Program-made: the position numbers and the translations under genes
DNA from: Metabacillus sp. FJAT-52054
GTDB lineage: Bacteria > Bacillota > Bacilli > Bacillales > Bacillaceae
Assembly: GCF_037201815.1 (NCBI RefSeq)
Contig: NZ_CP147407.1
Span: 2,178,723 to 2,242,722 of the forward strand
Direction of reading: 5' to 3'
Length of the DNA stretch: 64,000 nucleotides
Notes under the pieces: model-generated
What the model saw: the letters and a program-made list of their open reading frames with translations, nothing else
Database searches by the model: none
What the model was told of the DNA's origin: nothing
In this document: positions 17,735 through 26,199 of the stretch, one piece after another
How positions within the stretch are numbered: position 1 is the stretch's first letter
Layout: each line of letters opens with the position of its first letter

Positions 17735-18853
17735 TTATAGTCCGCCCTGTGAACGGTATGCTTTTAAAAGAAAATCTTTAATTCTTTGGCTTGAAAATCC
17801 ATCTCCATATGGATTGATTGCCTGTGCCATTTTTTGATAAGCCCCTTCGTCGTCCAGGACCAATCGGATTTCCTTTACAATCCGGGCTGAATTTAAGCCT
17901 GTAAGCTTAATAGTCCCCGCTCTTTCTCCTTCAAGTCGTTCTGTATTCTCCCGTGCAACAAATACGGGCTTGCCGAGAGCTGGAGCTTCTTCCTGTATAC
18001 CGCCGGAATCCGTTAAAATAAGGTAAGAGGCTTTCATCAGATGGGCAAAGCTCAGGTAGTCAAGCGGTTCAGTAATATGGATCTGGTCATTGAAGTGGAG
18101 AGATTGTTCGACTGCTTTGCGGACGAGCGGGTTTTTATGAACGGGGAAAATCACATGGAGATCGGGATACAGTTGAACAATTTGATTAATGGCCTCATAG
18201 ACCCCTTGGAGTTTTTGCAAATTTTCTCTCCGATGTGTCGTCATCAGCAAAATTCTGCCGCTCCGTTCTACAATATCTACAAGCGGAGGCGAAAATTGAA
18301 AAGGTTTATTCGTTGCTTCAAGCAATGCATCAATCACGGTGTTTCCTGTGACGAGTATATCTTTTTCGCAGATTCCCTCATTCATCAAATTCTGTTTATT
18401 GCTTTCTGTGACAGCAAAATGGTAAGTCGCTAACTGGTCAATTAGCTTTCGGTTCATTTCTTCCGGAAAAGGGGAATACCGGTTTCCTGTCCTTAGACCG
18501 GCTTCCACATGTCCTACCGGAATTTGCTTCATAAAAGCAGCATAGCTGCTGATGAACGCTGTTGTTGTATCGCCATGGACAAGTACGATTTCCGGCTTTT
18601 CAAGATCAAGAACCTTGGACAGCCTGGTAAGGATGGCTGTACTGATCATTTCCGGTGTTTGAATTTGTTTCATAATATTAAAATCATAATCCGGGCTTAT
18701 TTGAAAAATAGCCATCACTTGATCCAGCATGTCACGGTGCTGAGCGGTATTTACACAAACATGGTTAACTTGGGGATCATTCTTCAGACAATTTACCAAA
18801 GGAGCCATCTTGATACCTTCGGGTCTTGTTCCAAAAACCGTCATTACCTTCAT
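17735..18853 (-). CDS. mnaA: UDP-N-acetylglucosamine 2-epimerase (non-hydrolysing)
   Basis: A WecB/MnaA family enzyme converting UDP-GlcNAc to UDP-ManNAc. It starts MKVMTVFGTRPEGIKMAPL, has the HRREN motif, and SGGIQEEAPALGKP near the C-terminus. I place the start at ATG 18853, which has AAGGAG 6 bases ahead; the frame is open for 6 more codons (ATG 18871). This gives 372 aa. It leads the unit with two glycosyltransferases, which suggests ManNAc is built into a glycan. A second, divergent 2-epimerase lies at 28002-29090. This copy may also supply teichoic-acid linkage units if it is the only MnaA of the genome. Confidence 0.92.
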   Translation of the reverse strand: MKVMTVFGTRPEGIKMAPLVNCLKNDPQVNHVCVNTAQHRDMLDQVMAIFQISPDYDFNIMKQIQTPEMISTAILTRLSKVLDLEKPEIVLVHGDTTTAFISSYAAFMKQIPVGHVEAGLRTGNRYSPFPEEMNRKLIDQLATYHFAVTESNKQNLMNEGICEKDILVTGNTVIDALLEATNKPFQFSPPLVDIVERSGRILLMTTHRRENLQKLQGVYEAINQIVQLYPDLHVIFPVHKNPLVRKAVEQSLHFNDQIHITEPLDYLSFAHLMKASYLILTDSGGIQEEAPALGKPVFVARENTERLEGERAGTIKLTGLNSARIVKEIRLVLDDEGAYQKMAQAINPYGDGFSSQRIKDFLLKAYRSQGGL

Positions 18854-19027
18854 AAGCCGCTCCTTCTTCATTTAGTTGAAAGCAGGCCGTAACTCGCTAA
18901 AGACTCTAAATATCTTATGAAAAACTGCCAGAGGTCGACTCTTGTGAATGCCTATTGAACTCAAAATCAAGGGATGAAATACAAAAAATACACCCGCAGC
19001 TTTAAGTGCGTGTGCCCCATAAAATAT

Positions 19028-19056
19028 AAAAAAGCTGCCGGATTAATACCGGCAGC
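19028..19056 (-). terminator. Rho-independent terminator after the FAD-dependent enzyme
   Basis: GCTGCCGG and CCGGCAGC form an 8-bp stem around ATTAATA-type loop bases, followed on the minus strand by six T. A second, weaker T-tailed hairpin lies about 25 bases further on. Confidence 0.85.
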
Positions 19057-19065
19057 CACTAAAGT

Positions 19066-20529
19066 TCAGGCGAATACTTCTTCTTTTCTTGGTGCTTCCT
19101 TTTTACTGGCAATATCCCTGGCAATCCATACGCCGCAAGCTCCTGCCTGTGCAAGTCCTCTTGTAATCCCTGCTCCGTCGCCGCCTACATAAAGACCGCT
19201 GATTTCGGTTTCAAAGCGGTCATTCAGCTTAGGCCGGGCAGAGTAGAATTTTGCTTCAATTCCATAAAAGAGAGTATGTTCAGAAGCAAGACCAGGCGTC
19301 ACTTTATCCAGAGCTTCAGTCATTTCAATCAGACTTTTCATCGTATTGTATGGAAGCGCGAGGCCAAGATCACCCGGTACTGCCTCTTTTAAAGTCGGTT
19401 CTATAAATCCTTCTTTAATCCGGTTTGCCGTTGATCGGCGGCCTTTTAAGATATCTCCATATTTTTGTACAATCAACCCGCCGCTTGAAAGACTGTTCGC
19501 AAGCCTGGAAACCTCATGTGCATATTCATTCGGCTGATCAAACGGCTCTGAAAACTTATGGGATACAAGCAGTGCAAAGTTCGTGTTGCTGCTTCCAAGC
19601 TTTGGATCCTTGTATGCATGTCCGTTAGCAAGCATCGTTCCCGAATGATTTTCAACAACCACGTGTCCGGACGGATTGCTGCAAAAAGTCCGTACTCTCG
19701 TGCCAACCGAAGTATTGAAGATAAATTTCCCTTCATACAAATGCTCATTAATTTCCTGCATGACCACATTGGATGTTTCAACCCGTACACCAATGTCCAC
19801 CTGATTGCTGATCATGGATAACCGGCGTTTTTTCAGCATGCCTCCAAGCCATGTTGATCCATCCCGGCCTGGAGTCACAATCACTTTGTCTGCCAAAATT
19901 TCTTCTCCGTTTTTCAGCAAGATCCCCTTCACATGATGGCCGCCATTGTTCTTGACTGTAATCAAATCCTCTACCTCTGTCTTGAACTGCATCTTAATTT
20001 TCACGGAAAGAAATTCATAAATGCTTTTCAATATTTCCAGGTTTTGTTCAGTTCCAAGATGACGGACCTGGGCTCTAAGAAGTTTCAATCCTGCTGCATA
20101 CCCTCTTCGCTCGATATCTTTCACTTTATCTGTCAGCGGATCGGTTATCGTATCAGCCGCCCCGTGGTTTAAGTTAATTTGGTCTACGTATTTAATCAGG
20201 TCGATTACTGTACTTTCGGAAAGGTAATCCGTCATCCAGCCCCCGAATTCACTTGTAATGTTAAATTTTCCGTCAGAATAGGCTCCCGCTCCGCCAAAAC
20301 CATTTGTTATTGAACAAGCAGGGAGGCATCCCGAGAAGTCCTTTTTCCCAGCAGGAGGCGGACATTTTTCGATTTTTTTTTGAAGAATCGGACAATTCCT
20401 CCGATAAATATCGTGTCCTTTATCAATCAGCAGGATCTTTGCGTCCGGCATTAAATTGGAAAGTTCATATGAAGCAAAGATACCCGCTGGTCCTGCTCCT
20501 ACAATAATCACATCATATATACGGCTCAA
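19066..20529 (-). CDS. FAD-dependent dehydrogenase (COG2509 type)
   Basis: A 487-aa flavoprotein with an N-terminal dinucleotide fold IIVGAGPAGIFASYEL (residues about 8-23) and the C-terminal FAD motif GLYVGGDGAGITRGLAQAGACGVWIA. Two cysteine-rich stretches (RRNCPILQKKIEKCPP and CLPACS) near residues 45-75 suggest a redox or metal function. It starts at TTG with GGAGGG ahead. It stands alone between the 2-epimerase unit and the repeat array and has its own terminator. The substrate is unknown; annotation as uncharacterised FAD-dependent dehydrogenase is the safe reading. Confidence 0.85.
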   Translation of the reverse strand: MSRIYDVIIVGAGPAGIFASYELSNLMPDAKILLIDKGHDIYRRNCPILQKKIEKCPPPAGKKDFSGCLPACSITNGFGGAGAYSDGKFNITSEFGGWMTDYLSESTVIDLIKYVDQINLNHGAADTITDPLTDKVKDIERRGYAAGLKLLRAQVRHLGTEQNLEILKSIYEFLSVKIKMQFKTEVEDLITVKNNGGHHVKGILLKNGEEILADKVIVTPGRDGSTWLGGMLKKRRLSMISNQVDIGVRVETSNVVMQEINEHLYEGKFIFNTSVGTRVRTFCSNPSGHVVVENHSGTMLANGHAYKDPKLGSSNTNFALLVSHKFSEPFDQPNEYAHEVSRLANSLSSGGLIVQKYGDILKGRRSTANRIKEGFIEPTLKEAVPGDLGLALPYNTMKSLIEMTEALDKVTPGLASEHTLFYGIEAKFYSARPKLNDRFETEISGLYVGGDGAGITRGLAQAGACGVWIARDIASKKEAPRKEEVFA

Positions 20530-20673
20530 GGAAAATCCCTCCGTTATCGTTTTTCAAACATCCTTGGTAAATATACCAAAGTAAACCGCTTCCGTCAACA
20601 AATAAAGCGAACTATTCTACAAGAATAAATAATTAATGTTCGTGTTTTGATATGTAACGGAGCAAATCATTTA

Positions 20674-21230
20674 AAGGACAGTATTTACAAAATCTGATCA
20701 GTGTGATGGAAGCACAATACCTGGTGGCGGGCAGATCAATAAAGTCGGACGGACAGATTATGCGGTTAATCGGATAAAAACTGGCGGCGATCGGACAGAT
20801 TATTCCGCACGGACAGTTTCTCAGGGACAACGGACAGTTTCGACGCGTCATTGGACAGATTATGACTTTCATGGACAGAATCTGGCGGCGATCGGACAGA
20901 TTATTCCGTGCGGACAGATTCTCAGGGACAACGGACAGTTTCGACGCGTCATTGGACAGATTATGACTTTCATGGACAGAATCTGGCGGCGATCGGACAG
21001 ATTATTCCGTGCGGACAGATTCTCAGGGACAACGGACAGTTTCGACGCGTCATCGGACAGATTATGACTTTCATCGGACAGAATCTGGCTGTGATTGGAC
21101 AGATTATTCCGCACGGACAAATTCTCAGAGACAACGGACAGTTTCGCATCGTCATTGGACAGATTATGCCGTTTTACAGACTAAAAACGGCAGCGATCGG
21201 GCAGATCGGGTGGATCATCGGACAGAAATA
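20674..21230 (+). repeat. Tandem array of about 101-bp units built from GGACAG boxes
   Basis: The hexamer GGACAG (few variants) recurs more than 20 times. Within a unit the boxes are 18, 21, 21, 20 and 21 bases apart, summing to 101, and the 101-102 bp unit is repeated about four times between 20781 and 21190; the second and third units are almost identical. Each box is commonly followed by ATTAT or TTTC. Because 101 is not a multiple of 3, no reading frame stays in register, so the open frames seen on both strands are by-products. It is not a CRISPR: the inter-box sequences repeat too. The array lies between the 5' end of the FAD enzyme and a convergent-side yjcZ terminator. Confidence 0.9.
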
Positions 21231-21304
21231 CGTGAAAAATGGCAGGCAGACAAAAGCTGAAGGTAACCATTATGGTGAGCATCTGCATTCCTAAAACAGC
21301 CCAT

Positions 21305-21326
21305 AAAAAAAGAGCCGTTAGGCCCT
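21305..21326 (-). terminator. Rho-independent terminator after yjcZ-like gene
   Basis: AGGGCC and GGCTCT pair (one G-U) around a 4-base loop, then seven T on the minus strand, 10 bases after the stop. Confidence 0.75.
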
Positions 21327-21335
21327 TCTAGCAAA

Positions 21336-21452
21336 TTAATAGCCGATGTAGGCAGCTCCTACGATAATCAGCAAAATGAACAATACAACGATGAGAACGA
21401 AGCTGCTTCCATAACCGCCATGACCATATCCATATCCTGGGTAACCGTACAT
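21336..21452 (-). CDS. yjcZ: YjcZ family sporulation membrane peptide
   Basis: A 38-aa peptide. A Gly/Tyr-rich head ([17 protein letters not shown]) is followed by one hydrophobic helix ([17 protein letters not shown]) and a short tail. This is the typical layout of the YjcZ family, small peptides made late in sporulation and found in spores of many Bacillus. GGAGGG lies 8 bases before the ATG. A consensus sigma-K promoter stands 33 bases upstream, which strongly supports mother-cell expression. Paralogues are usual in this family, so the exact orthologue is uncertain. Confidence 0.88.
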   Translation of the reverse strand: MYGYPGYGYGHGGYGSSFVLIVVLFILLIIVGAAYIGY

Positions 21453-21484
21453 AAAGCAATCCCTCCAATTGTTTTAGTCAATGA

Positions 21485-21514
21485 TAGCCTATGCAGGACC
21501 CAGGCTGTTTGGTT
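21485..21514 (-). promoter_or_regulatory. Sigma-K promoter of the yjcZ-like gene
   Basis: On the minus strand AACC (-35) is followed after exactly 16 bases by GCATAGGCTA (-10). This is a full match to the sigma-K consensus mACm-N16-gCATAnnnTa. The predicted 5' leader is about 25 bases and contains GGAGGG. Confidence 0.85.
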
Positions 21515-21558
21515 TAGGCATTTGCCTATTTTTTTGTTTTGTTCCCGGATGCAGTATT

Positions 21559-22251
21559 TTATTCGGATTCTGTTTCCAAGCCGGGATTGGATTCAAGGTC
21601 TGCACTGTTTTTGTCAGTAAGTGTTACTTCCTTCAATAATTCAGACCATAACTGGTCGTTTGCGTTCCATTTATCCGCCTCAGGAAGCTCAACGGCACAG
21701 ATTTTCTCAAGTCCCCAGAAGCTGTCTGTCATCTCTTTTACATCCGTATGGTTGATCATCAAAACACGAAAGTCATTCGCTACAATCTCGGATAATATAT
21801 TCTGAAGCTCCCATGCATCCTCATACGATCCTTCTGTTCTCACAAAAAGGATTCTGTCTGCCGAAGCAAATTTTTCAAGGGTCCGCTGAATTCTGCGGTC
21901 GTATTTGTCCATAACATCTTTATAGGAACCTAGGTGGGTCAATGTATTCCCATCTTCGGTCATAAAGTCATGGTTGGAAACCAAATTATATCCGTCGTCT
22001 GCTACACAGATAATGTCATCCGCTGCATACCCGATAATTCTTAGATTGGCCTCATCAAAAAAACCGATAAACTTATTTTTCAGCAAACGGTTTACATCCC
22101 TTAAAAATGGGGATGCCATCCAATCCAATACACCTGAAAAATTTCTCAGACTGCTTTTTTTAAGCTGAATGGAACCCAGACACAGATCACCTAAACTGAT
22201 GACTGCATCATAGGATCCTTTTATTTTGCTTAAACTTTCTTCTAAGCTCAT
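21559..22251 (-). CDS. DUF1796 putative papain-like cysteine peptidase
   Basis: A 230-aa soluble protein starting with YDAVISLGDLCLGSIQL, the hallmark of the DUF1796 family, in which the Cys (C24) is the presumed nucleophile; H94 (in SNHDF) and later Asp/Asn residues could complete the site. Family members frequently sit in glycosyltransferase or capsule loci and some act on or bind sugars; biochemical activity is not settled. Here it lies 91 bases downstream of an SDR sugar epimerase and is the last long gene of the glycan operon. The C-terminal 15 residues are acidic and low-complexity. Confidence 0.75.
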   Translation of the reverse strand: MSLEESLSKIKGSYDAVISLGDLCLGSIQLKKSSLRNFSGVLDWMASPFLRDVNRLLKNKFIGFFDEANLRIIGYAADDIICVADDGYNLVSNHDFMTEDGNTLTHLGSYKDVMDKYDRRIQRTLEKFASADRILFVRTEGSYEDAWELQNILSEIVANDFRVLMINHTDVKEMTDSFWGLEKICAVELPEADKWNANDQLWSELLKEVTLTDKNSADLESNPGLETESE

Positions 22252-22342
22252 GTTACCTCTTTCCTCCTTTAGCCTTTGAGAATGTATAGTGTTTCATTGA
22301 GTATCTTATTCAGCTGGACTGTGATTAGAGAGGGTATTTGTC

Positions 22343-23260
22343 CTAAAGTGAGCTGTAGTATAAATAGGTTTCTTTCAGCCCATGTTCCAGCCCATATGCC
22401 GGGATCCATTTCAATAGGTTCCGGGCCTTTTCATTTGCTAGACAGCTGTGCTTGATATCTCCTTTGCGTACGGCTGAATATTGTGTAACAAATCCGTCAC
22501 TTTGGCTCGCTTTTAAATATTGGATTAATTCATTAATGCTGTATGTTTCGCCTGTGCTGATCTGGATTGTTTCATTGTTTCCATATTTCATGGCTGCAAT
22601 ATTTGCCGCGGCCACATCTTTAACAAAAATAAAATCCCTGGTCTGCTCGCCATCTCCATGTACAGATATTGATCCCGAGGAGAGGATGTTCTTCATGAAT
22701 ACAGCGACTACCCCGCCGTCTCCTTTCGGTAGCTGTCTTGGTCCGTATACATTTGCGTATCGAAGTATGGTATAAGGGATGCCGTAAAGTTTTTGATAAA
22801 GCCGAATATAGGATTCTGCGGTAAGCTTTGAAAGTCCGTAATTCGATTCAGGATTCACGGGATCTTTTTCACAGATCTCTTTTTTATCGAGAAGTCCGTA
22901 TACGGCCGCAGTAGAAGCAAAAATGATTTTGCAACAGCTGGTTTCTCTACATGCGTCCAGCATGTTGATGGTCCCGTTTACGTTAATCCAGGCATCATAG
23001 AGCGGAGTTTCAATTGAAATTCCGACATCTGCTTGAGCAGCCAAATGGAACAGGAAGGATGGATCAATGGAAACAACCATTTCCCTCGCCTCTCTGCTGC
23101 AAATATCAAGTGCATGATAGACGACATGATCTTTTTTTAAGGCTTCAGGTACTTCTGCTTCTGTCCAATCCAAAACATGGACTTCAAATCCCAGATCTGC
23201 TAATGCTTCTGTAAGATGGGAGCCAATAAAGCCGGCTCCCCCTGTAACAACAGCCTTCAT
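22343..23260 (-). CDS. NAD-dependent sugar epimerase (GalE-like SDR)
   Basis: A 305-aa extended SDR: NAD motif GGAGFIGS (residues 7-14), ASTAAVYG, catalytic YxxxK in SNYGLSKLTAE, and substrate motif RYANVYGPRQ. It resembles UDP-glucose/UDP-GlcNAc 4-epimerases and so could supply UDP-Gal or UDP-GalNAc-type donors. Start ATG 23260 follows AAAGGAG. It is flanked by a hypothetical protein gene (37 bases) and DUF1796, within one run of minus-strand glycan genes. Confidence 0.85.
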   Translation of the reverse strand: MKAVVTGGAGFIGSHLTEALADLGFEVHVLDWTEAEVPEALKKDHVVYHALDICSREAREMVVSIDPSFLFHLAAQADVGISIETPLYDAWINVNGTINMLDACRETSCCKIIFASTAAVYGLLDKKEICEKDPVNPESNYGLSKLTAESYIRLYQKLYGIPYTILRYANVYGPRQLPKGDGGVVAVFMKNILSSGSISVHGDGEQTRDFIFVKDVAAANIAAMKYGNNETIQISTGETYSINELIQYLKASQSDGFVTQYSAVRKGDIKHSCLANEKARNLLKWIPAYGLEHGLKETYLYYSSL

Positions 23261-23297
23261 GAGCGGTTCTCCTTTTTTTGAATTCTAATATACCTGG

Positions 23298-23855
23298 TTA
23301 TTTAACGAGATTATCTGCAATGACGCTGTATGTTTTTGGATTAGGAATTTGGTATCCTTCAGGAAGCGAAGAAGCTATTTTGTTCCATATGCCCATATTA
23401 ACAGGGAGCTCAGAAGGGAAAACCGCGTTTTCAAATACAGATTGTAAACTTTCTGCTATACCCATCGGCGATGATTCCATTGTTTCTGCAGCTACAGCCG
23501 GTCTTATATTTGCAGACCATTTGCTTCGGATTGATCTTAAAATTAATTCGCTGATATAGTCTTTTAAGGCTGCTGAAAATCCCCTTAATTCAGGATTTGC
23601 CTTCATGAGTCCCATATTTAATTTTGATGCTTCCTGAAGCTCGGCTGGTATCAACTTATCAGGATTTGCTTCAGAAACCGGATCTATGGTTCTCGATCTA
23701 TTTCTTTCAAGCCTTGCTTTAAGCAAAGCCGATAAATTCTCTAGGTCACCGGAAACAACTTGCAGTTCACCAGATGTTTTAACAGCCGTCAATGAATTCA
23801 TAAGCACTGTCATTCTTTGCTGTCTTTTCAATAAACCAATTCCTTCATTCCCCAT
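23298..23855 (-). CDS. Hypothetical protein within glycan operon
   Basis: A 185-aa, largely helical soluble protein with no signal peptide, membrane helix or Cys. I recognise no motif. The middle (LEARLERN-like and SKLNMGLMKANPELRGFSAALKDYISELILRS) looks like amphipathic helices, so an adaptor or structural role is possible. GAGGTG lies 7-8 bases before the ATG. It begins 13 bases after the stop of a GT4 gene and 37 bases before an epimerase gene, so it is firmly in the operon and may be specific to this glycan. Confidence 0.7.
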   Translation of the reverse strand: MGNEGIGLLKRQQRMTVLMNSLTAVKTSGELQVVSGDLENLSALLKARLERNRSRTIDPVSEANPDKLIPAELQEASKLNMGLMKANPELRGFSAALKDYISELILRSIRSKWSANIRPAVAAETMESSPMGIAESLQSVFENAVFPSELPVNMGIWNKIASSLPEGYQIPNPKTYSVIADNLVK

Positions 23856-23868
23856 GTTTACACCTCAT

Positions 23869-25083
23869 TTATCCGTTTTTTGTCAGGCTTTCATAAATAT
23901 CCGTCAATTTTCTGACCCCTGTACTGAGATCCCAGTGGATTCTTGCCCACTCTTTCGCAGCTGTCCCCAATCTTGTTCGGAGCTCATCATCCGTTACCAT
24001 ATCGAGTAAAACATCTGTCAGTTTATCTGAGTCACCTGCTGGAAACAGCAATCCTGTCACTCCATCCTCGACCATTTCAGGCAAGCCGCCAGCATTGCTT
24101 GCTGCAATTGCGTTCCCTGCCAGCTGTGCTTCAATCAGTGAGAGCGGCTGGTTTTCAATCAAGCTTGGCAGAACAAAGATATCTGTTTGCTTAAGCAGTG
24201 CAGGCAAATCATCCCGCACTCCAAGAAACTTTACATGGTCTCCGAGACTAAGCACCTTTGACTGAATGACCAATTCCCCTTTTTTATCCCCATCGCCTGC
24301 AATCCAGCAAATCCAGTCCTTATTTCTCTCCATGAGCTTTGCAAGAGCTTCCAGCAGGTAATGAACACCTTTTAATTCAACAAGCCTTCCTGAAAACATG
24401 ATGACCTTTTTTCCTTCTGGTTTCGTCACATCGGTTTTCTGATTCAGCCCTGAATCAAATGCCGGAATATTAAAGCCATAGTGCATGACCTTCAGCTGCT
24501 CTTCGGGGATCGCAAACTCATTTTGCAGGATGTTTTTAAGCCAGTTGTTCGCTACAATCGTCAAGTCGGCTGTATACCCGCCCATGCTTTCCAATTCATC
24601 ATAATAAGCTTTAGCCAGGTAAGAATTCGAGGATTTGTGAATGGTTTTCAGCTGATGGCGGATCTCGTGTGCGACAGATCCATGAAGTGTGGCTACAAGC
24701 GGGGTTGCTTGAGGTTTTACGCGGCTAATGCACGAGGTTGCTATGACATCCTGGGTATGAATGATGTCATATTCTTCAAGCCCTAAATAGACAGCTGCCA
24801 GTTCATAGCAGTACCTCTGGAATTCTGTGTATTCTACTAATTTATTCGCAAAAATTTCCGGATACTTTTCCGGAGTAACGTTTACATTTAGGACTGGCAT
24901 CAAGTCGTTTTTCTCCACTCTTCGGTCTTTGTTCACGAGGTGAATGAACGTATTATCTGCACCGTAGCCCAGAATGTCTACTTCGTGTCCAAGCGCTTCC
25001 AAATAGCCTTTCGTTTGGACCATGTAATTCCAAACTCCGCCTAAATGGGGGATGGCCCAATAAGTGGCCAGTAATATTTTCAT
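23869..25083 (-). CDS. Family 4 glycosyltransferase
   Basis: A 404-aa GT-B retaining glycosyltransferase: N-terminal Gly-rich loop (HLGGVWNYMV), donor-domain start GRLVELKGVHYLLEAL (about residue 232) and the E-x7-E motif in ENQPLSLIEAQLAGNAIAAS. No signal peptide, so cytosolic or peripheral. The ATG has AGGAGC ahead. There are 225 bases without a gene upstream, so this may be the head of a separate transcript (GT4, hypothetical, SDR, DUF1796). The donor sugar is not readable from sequence. Confidence 0.9.
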   Translation of the reverse strand: MKILLATYWAIPHLGGVWNYMVQTKGYLEALGHEVDILGYGADNTFIHLVNKDRRVEKNDLMPVLNVNVTPEKYPEIFANKLVEYTEFQRYCYELAAVYLGLEEYDIIHTQDVIATSCISRVKPQATPLVATLHGSVAHEIRHQLKTIHKSSNSYLAKAYYDELESMGGYTADLTIVANNWLKNILQNEFAIPEEQLKVMHYGFNIPAFDSGLNQKTDVTKPEGKKVIMFSGRLVELKGVHYLLEALAKLMERNKDWICWIAGDGDKKGELVIQSKVLSLGDHVKFLGVRDDLPALLKQTDIFVLPSLIENQPLSLIEAQLAGNAIAASNAGGLPEMVEDGVTGLLFPAGDSDKLTDVLLDMVTDDELRTRLGTAAKEWARIHWDLSTGVRKLTDIYESLTKNG

Positions 25084-25308
25084 GAGGTTCAGCTCCTATA
25101 CCAAATTTAATAACCGTCTAGTCCTGCTGCTTACATGATATGGAAGGCAATCTGCAAATGACACCATTTTTCAGCCCTTTGAATACAATATGGGTTGCTT
25201 GCTTATGGACACCTGCGGATAGTGATTGGAACGTTTAACCTTGGAAGAGATACTAAGAAATTTAATGAAAGAAAAAGACATCTGACCTTTAAGCCAAATG
25301 CCTGGACA

Positions 25309-26199
25309 CTAGGACTGGGAGTAGAATTGGAGAGTATCTGCAAGCGTATCCTCGAACATATATTGAGGACGCCAACCCAATTCCTTTAAACGAGACGGGC
25401 TGCCGAGTTCAGCAGGATCTGAGGGAACATCTTTTTTTGTTTTAATTTTGAATGGGAAGGAGGAAATTTTCCGATACGTTTCAGCTACTTCTTTAATCGT
25501 TCGGGTTCGGCCCGAACATACATCGTACGTTTCTCCTGACTCACCCTTTTCAAATAATACTTCATATCCTCCAATAGCATCTCTCACATCTAGAAAATCC
25601 CTTTCCGCAAGAGGGGTATCGATGTTAAGCACATGATCTGCTCCATTATGCTGCATGTGAACAATCTTTTGAGCAAAAGCCGAGCAAACTCCTGATGAAT
25701 TTCCAGGTCCAATTAAATTCGAAGGCTTCGCAATCACAACATCCATTTGGTATAACGTCCCCCATGCTATCGTGCAGAGGGTTTGGATGGTTTTACTGAA
25801 GCTGTAAGGATGGGGAACCGACTTTAAACTTCCGGGGTCTGTCTGCAGAGCAGACCCTGTAATGACACTTTTGCAGTCCACTTTTTCTTTATGAATGGCG
25901 TCGAGTAAATGAAGGGTGGAAAGGACGTTTGTTTTTAAAGTACCCACAGGATCTTCCCATGATTTCCCTACGTGGCTTACTCCCGCTAAATGCAAAAGAT
26001 AATCAGGCTGGGTTTGTTTAATTAATGATTGAACAGATGCTTCTTCTACTAAATCGCAGAGAATCAAATTCACCTTTTTACCTATTTCAGCAGGCCTTCT
26101 CGCTGTTCCAATAACGTTGTAGCCTTTTTCAGAGAAATACTGACAGGCGTGCATCCCTGTAAATCCATTTGCACCTGTTATCAGGATGGTTTTACTCAT
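25309..26199 (-). CDS. NAD(P)-dependent SDR sugar enzyme (GMD/RMD-like)
   Basis: A 296-aa extended SDR: TGANGFTGMHACQYF nucleotide loop, HLAGVSHVGKSW, and the YxxxK pair in YSFSK. The active-site segment GSALQTD is degenerate compared with usual Ser/Thr-rich motifs. It most resembles GDP-4-keto-6-deoxy-mannose reductases and 4,6-dehydratases. ATG 26199 overlaps the upstream stop by 8 bases, so it belongs with the capE/wbvR/capG-like genes and probably tailors the same nucleotide sugar. The frame is open 9 codons further upstream without a better start. Confidence 0.8.
   Translation of the reverse strand: MSKTILITGANGFTGMHACQYFSEKGYNVIGTARRPAEIGKKVNLILCDLVEEASVQSLIKQTQPDYLLHLAGVSHVGKSWEDPVGTLKTNVLSTLHLLDAIHKEKVDCKSVITGSALQTDPGSLKSVPHPYSFSKTIQTLCTIAWGTLYQMDVVIAKPSNLIGPGNSSGVCSAFAQKIVHMQHNGADHVLNIDTPLAERDFLDVRDAIGGYEVLFEKGESGETYDVCSGRTRTIKEVAETYRKISSFPFKIKTKKDVPSDPAELGSPSRLKELGWRPQYMFEDTLADTLQFYSQS

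Noticed and set aside
20674..21230. CRISPR array
   Set aside because: The sequence between boxes is itself repeated and only about 14 bases long; no cas genes are near.
20633..21294. Overlapping ORFs on both strands inside the GGACAG array (60-128 codons)
   Set aside because: The 101-bp unit is not a multiple of three, so frames shift every unit; starts lack ribosome binding sites; both strands are equally open.
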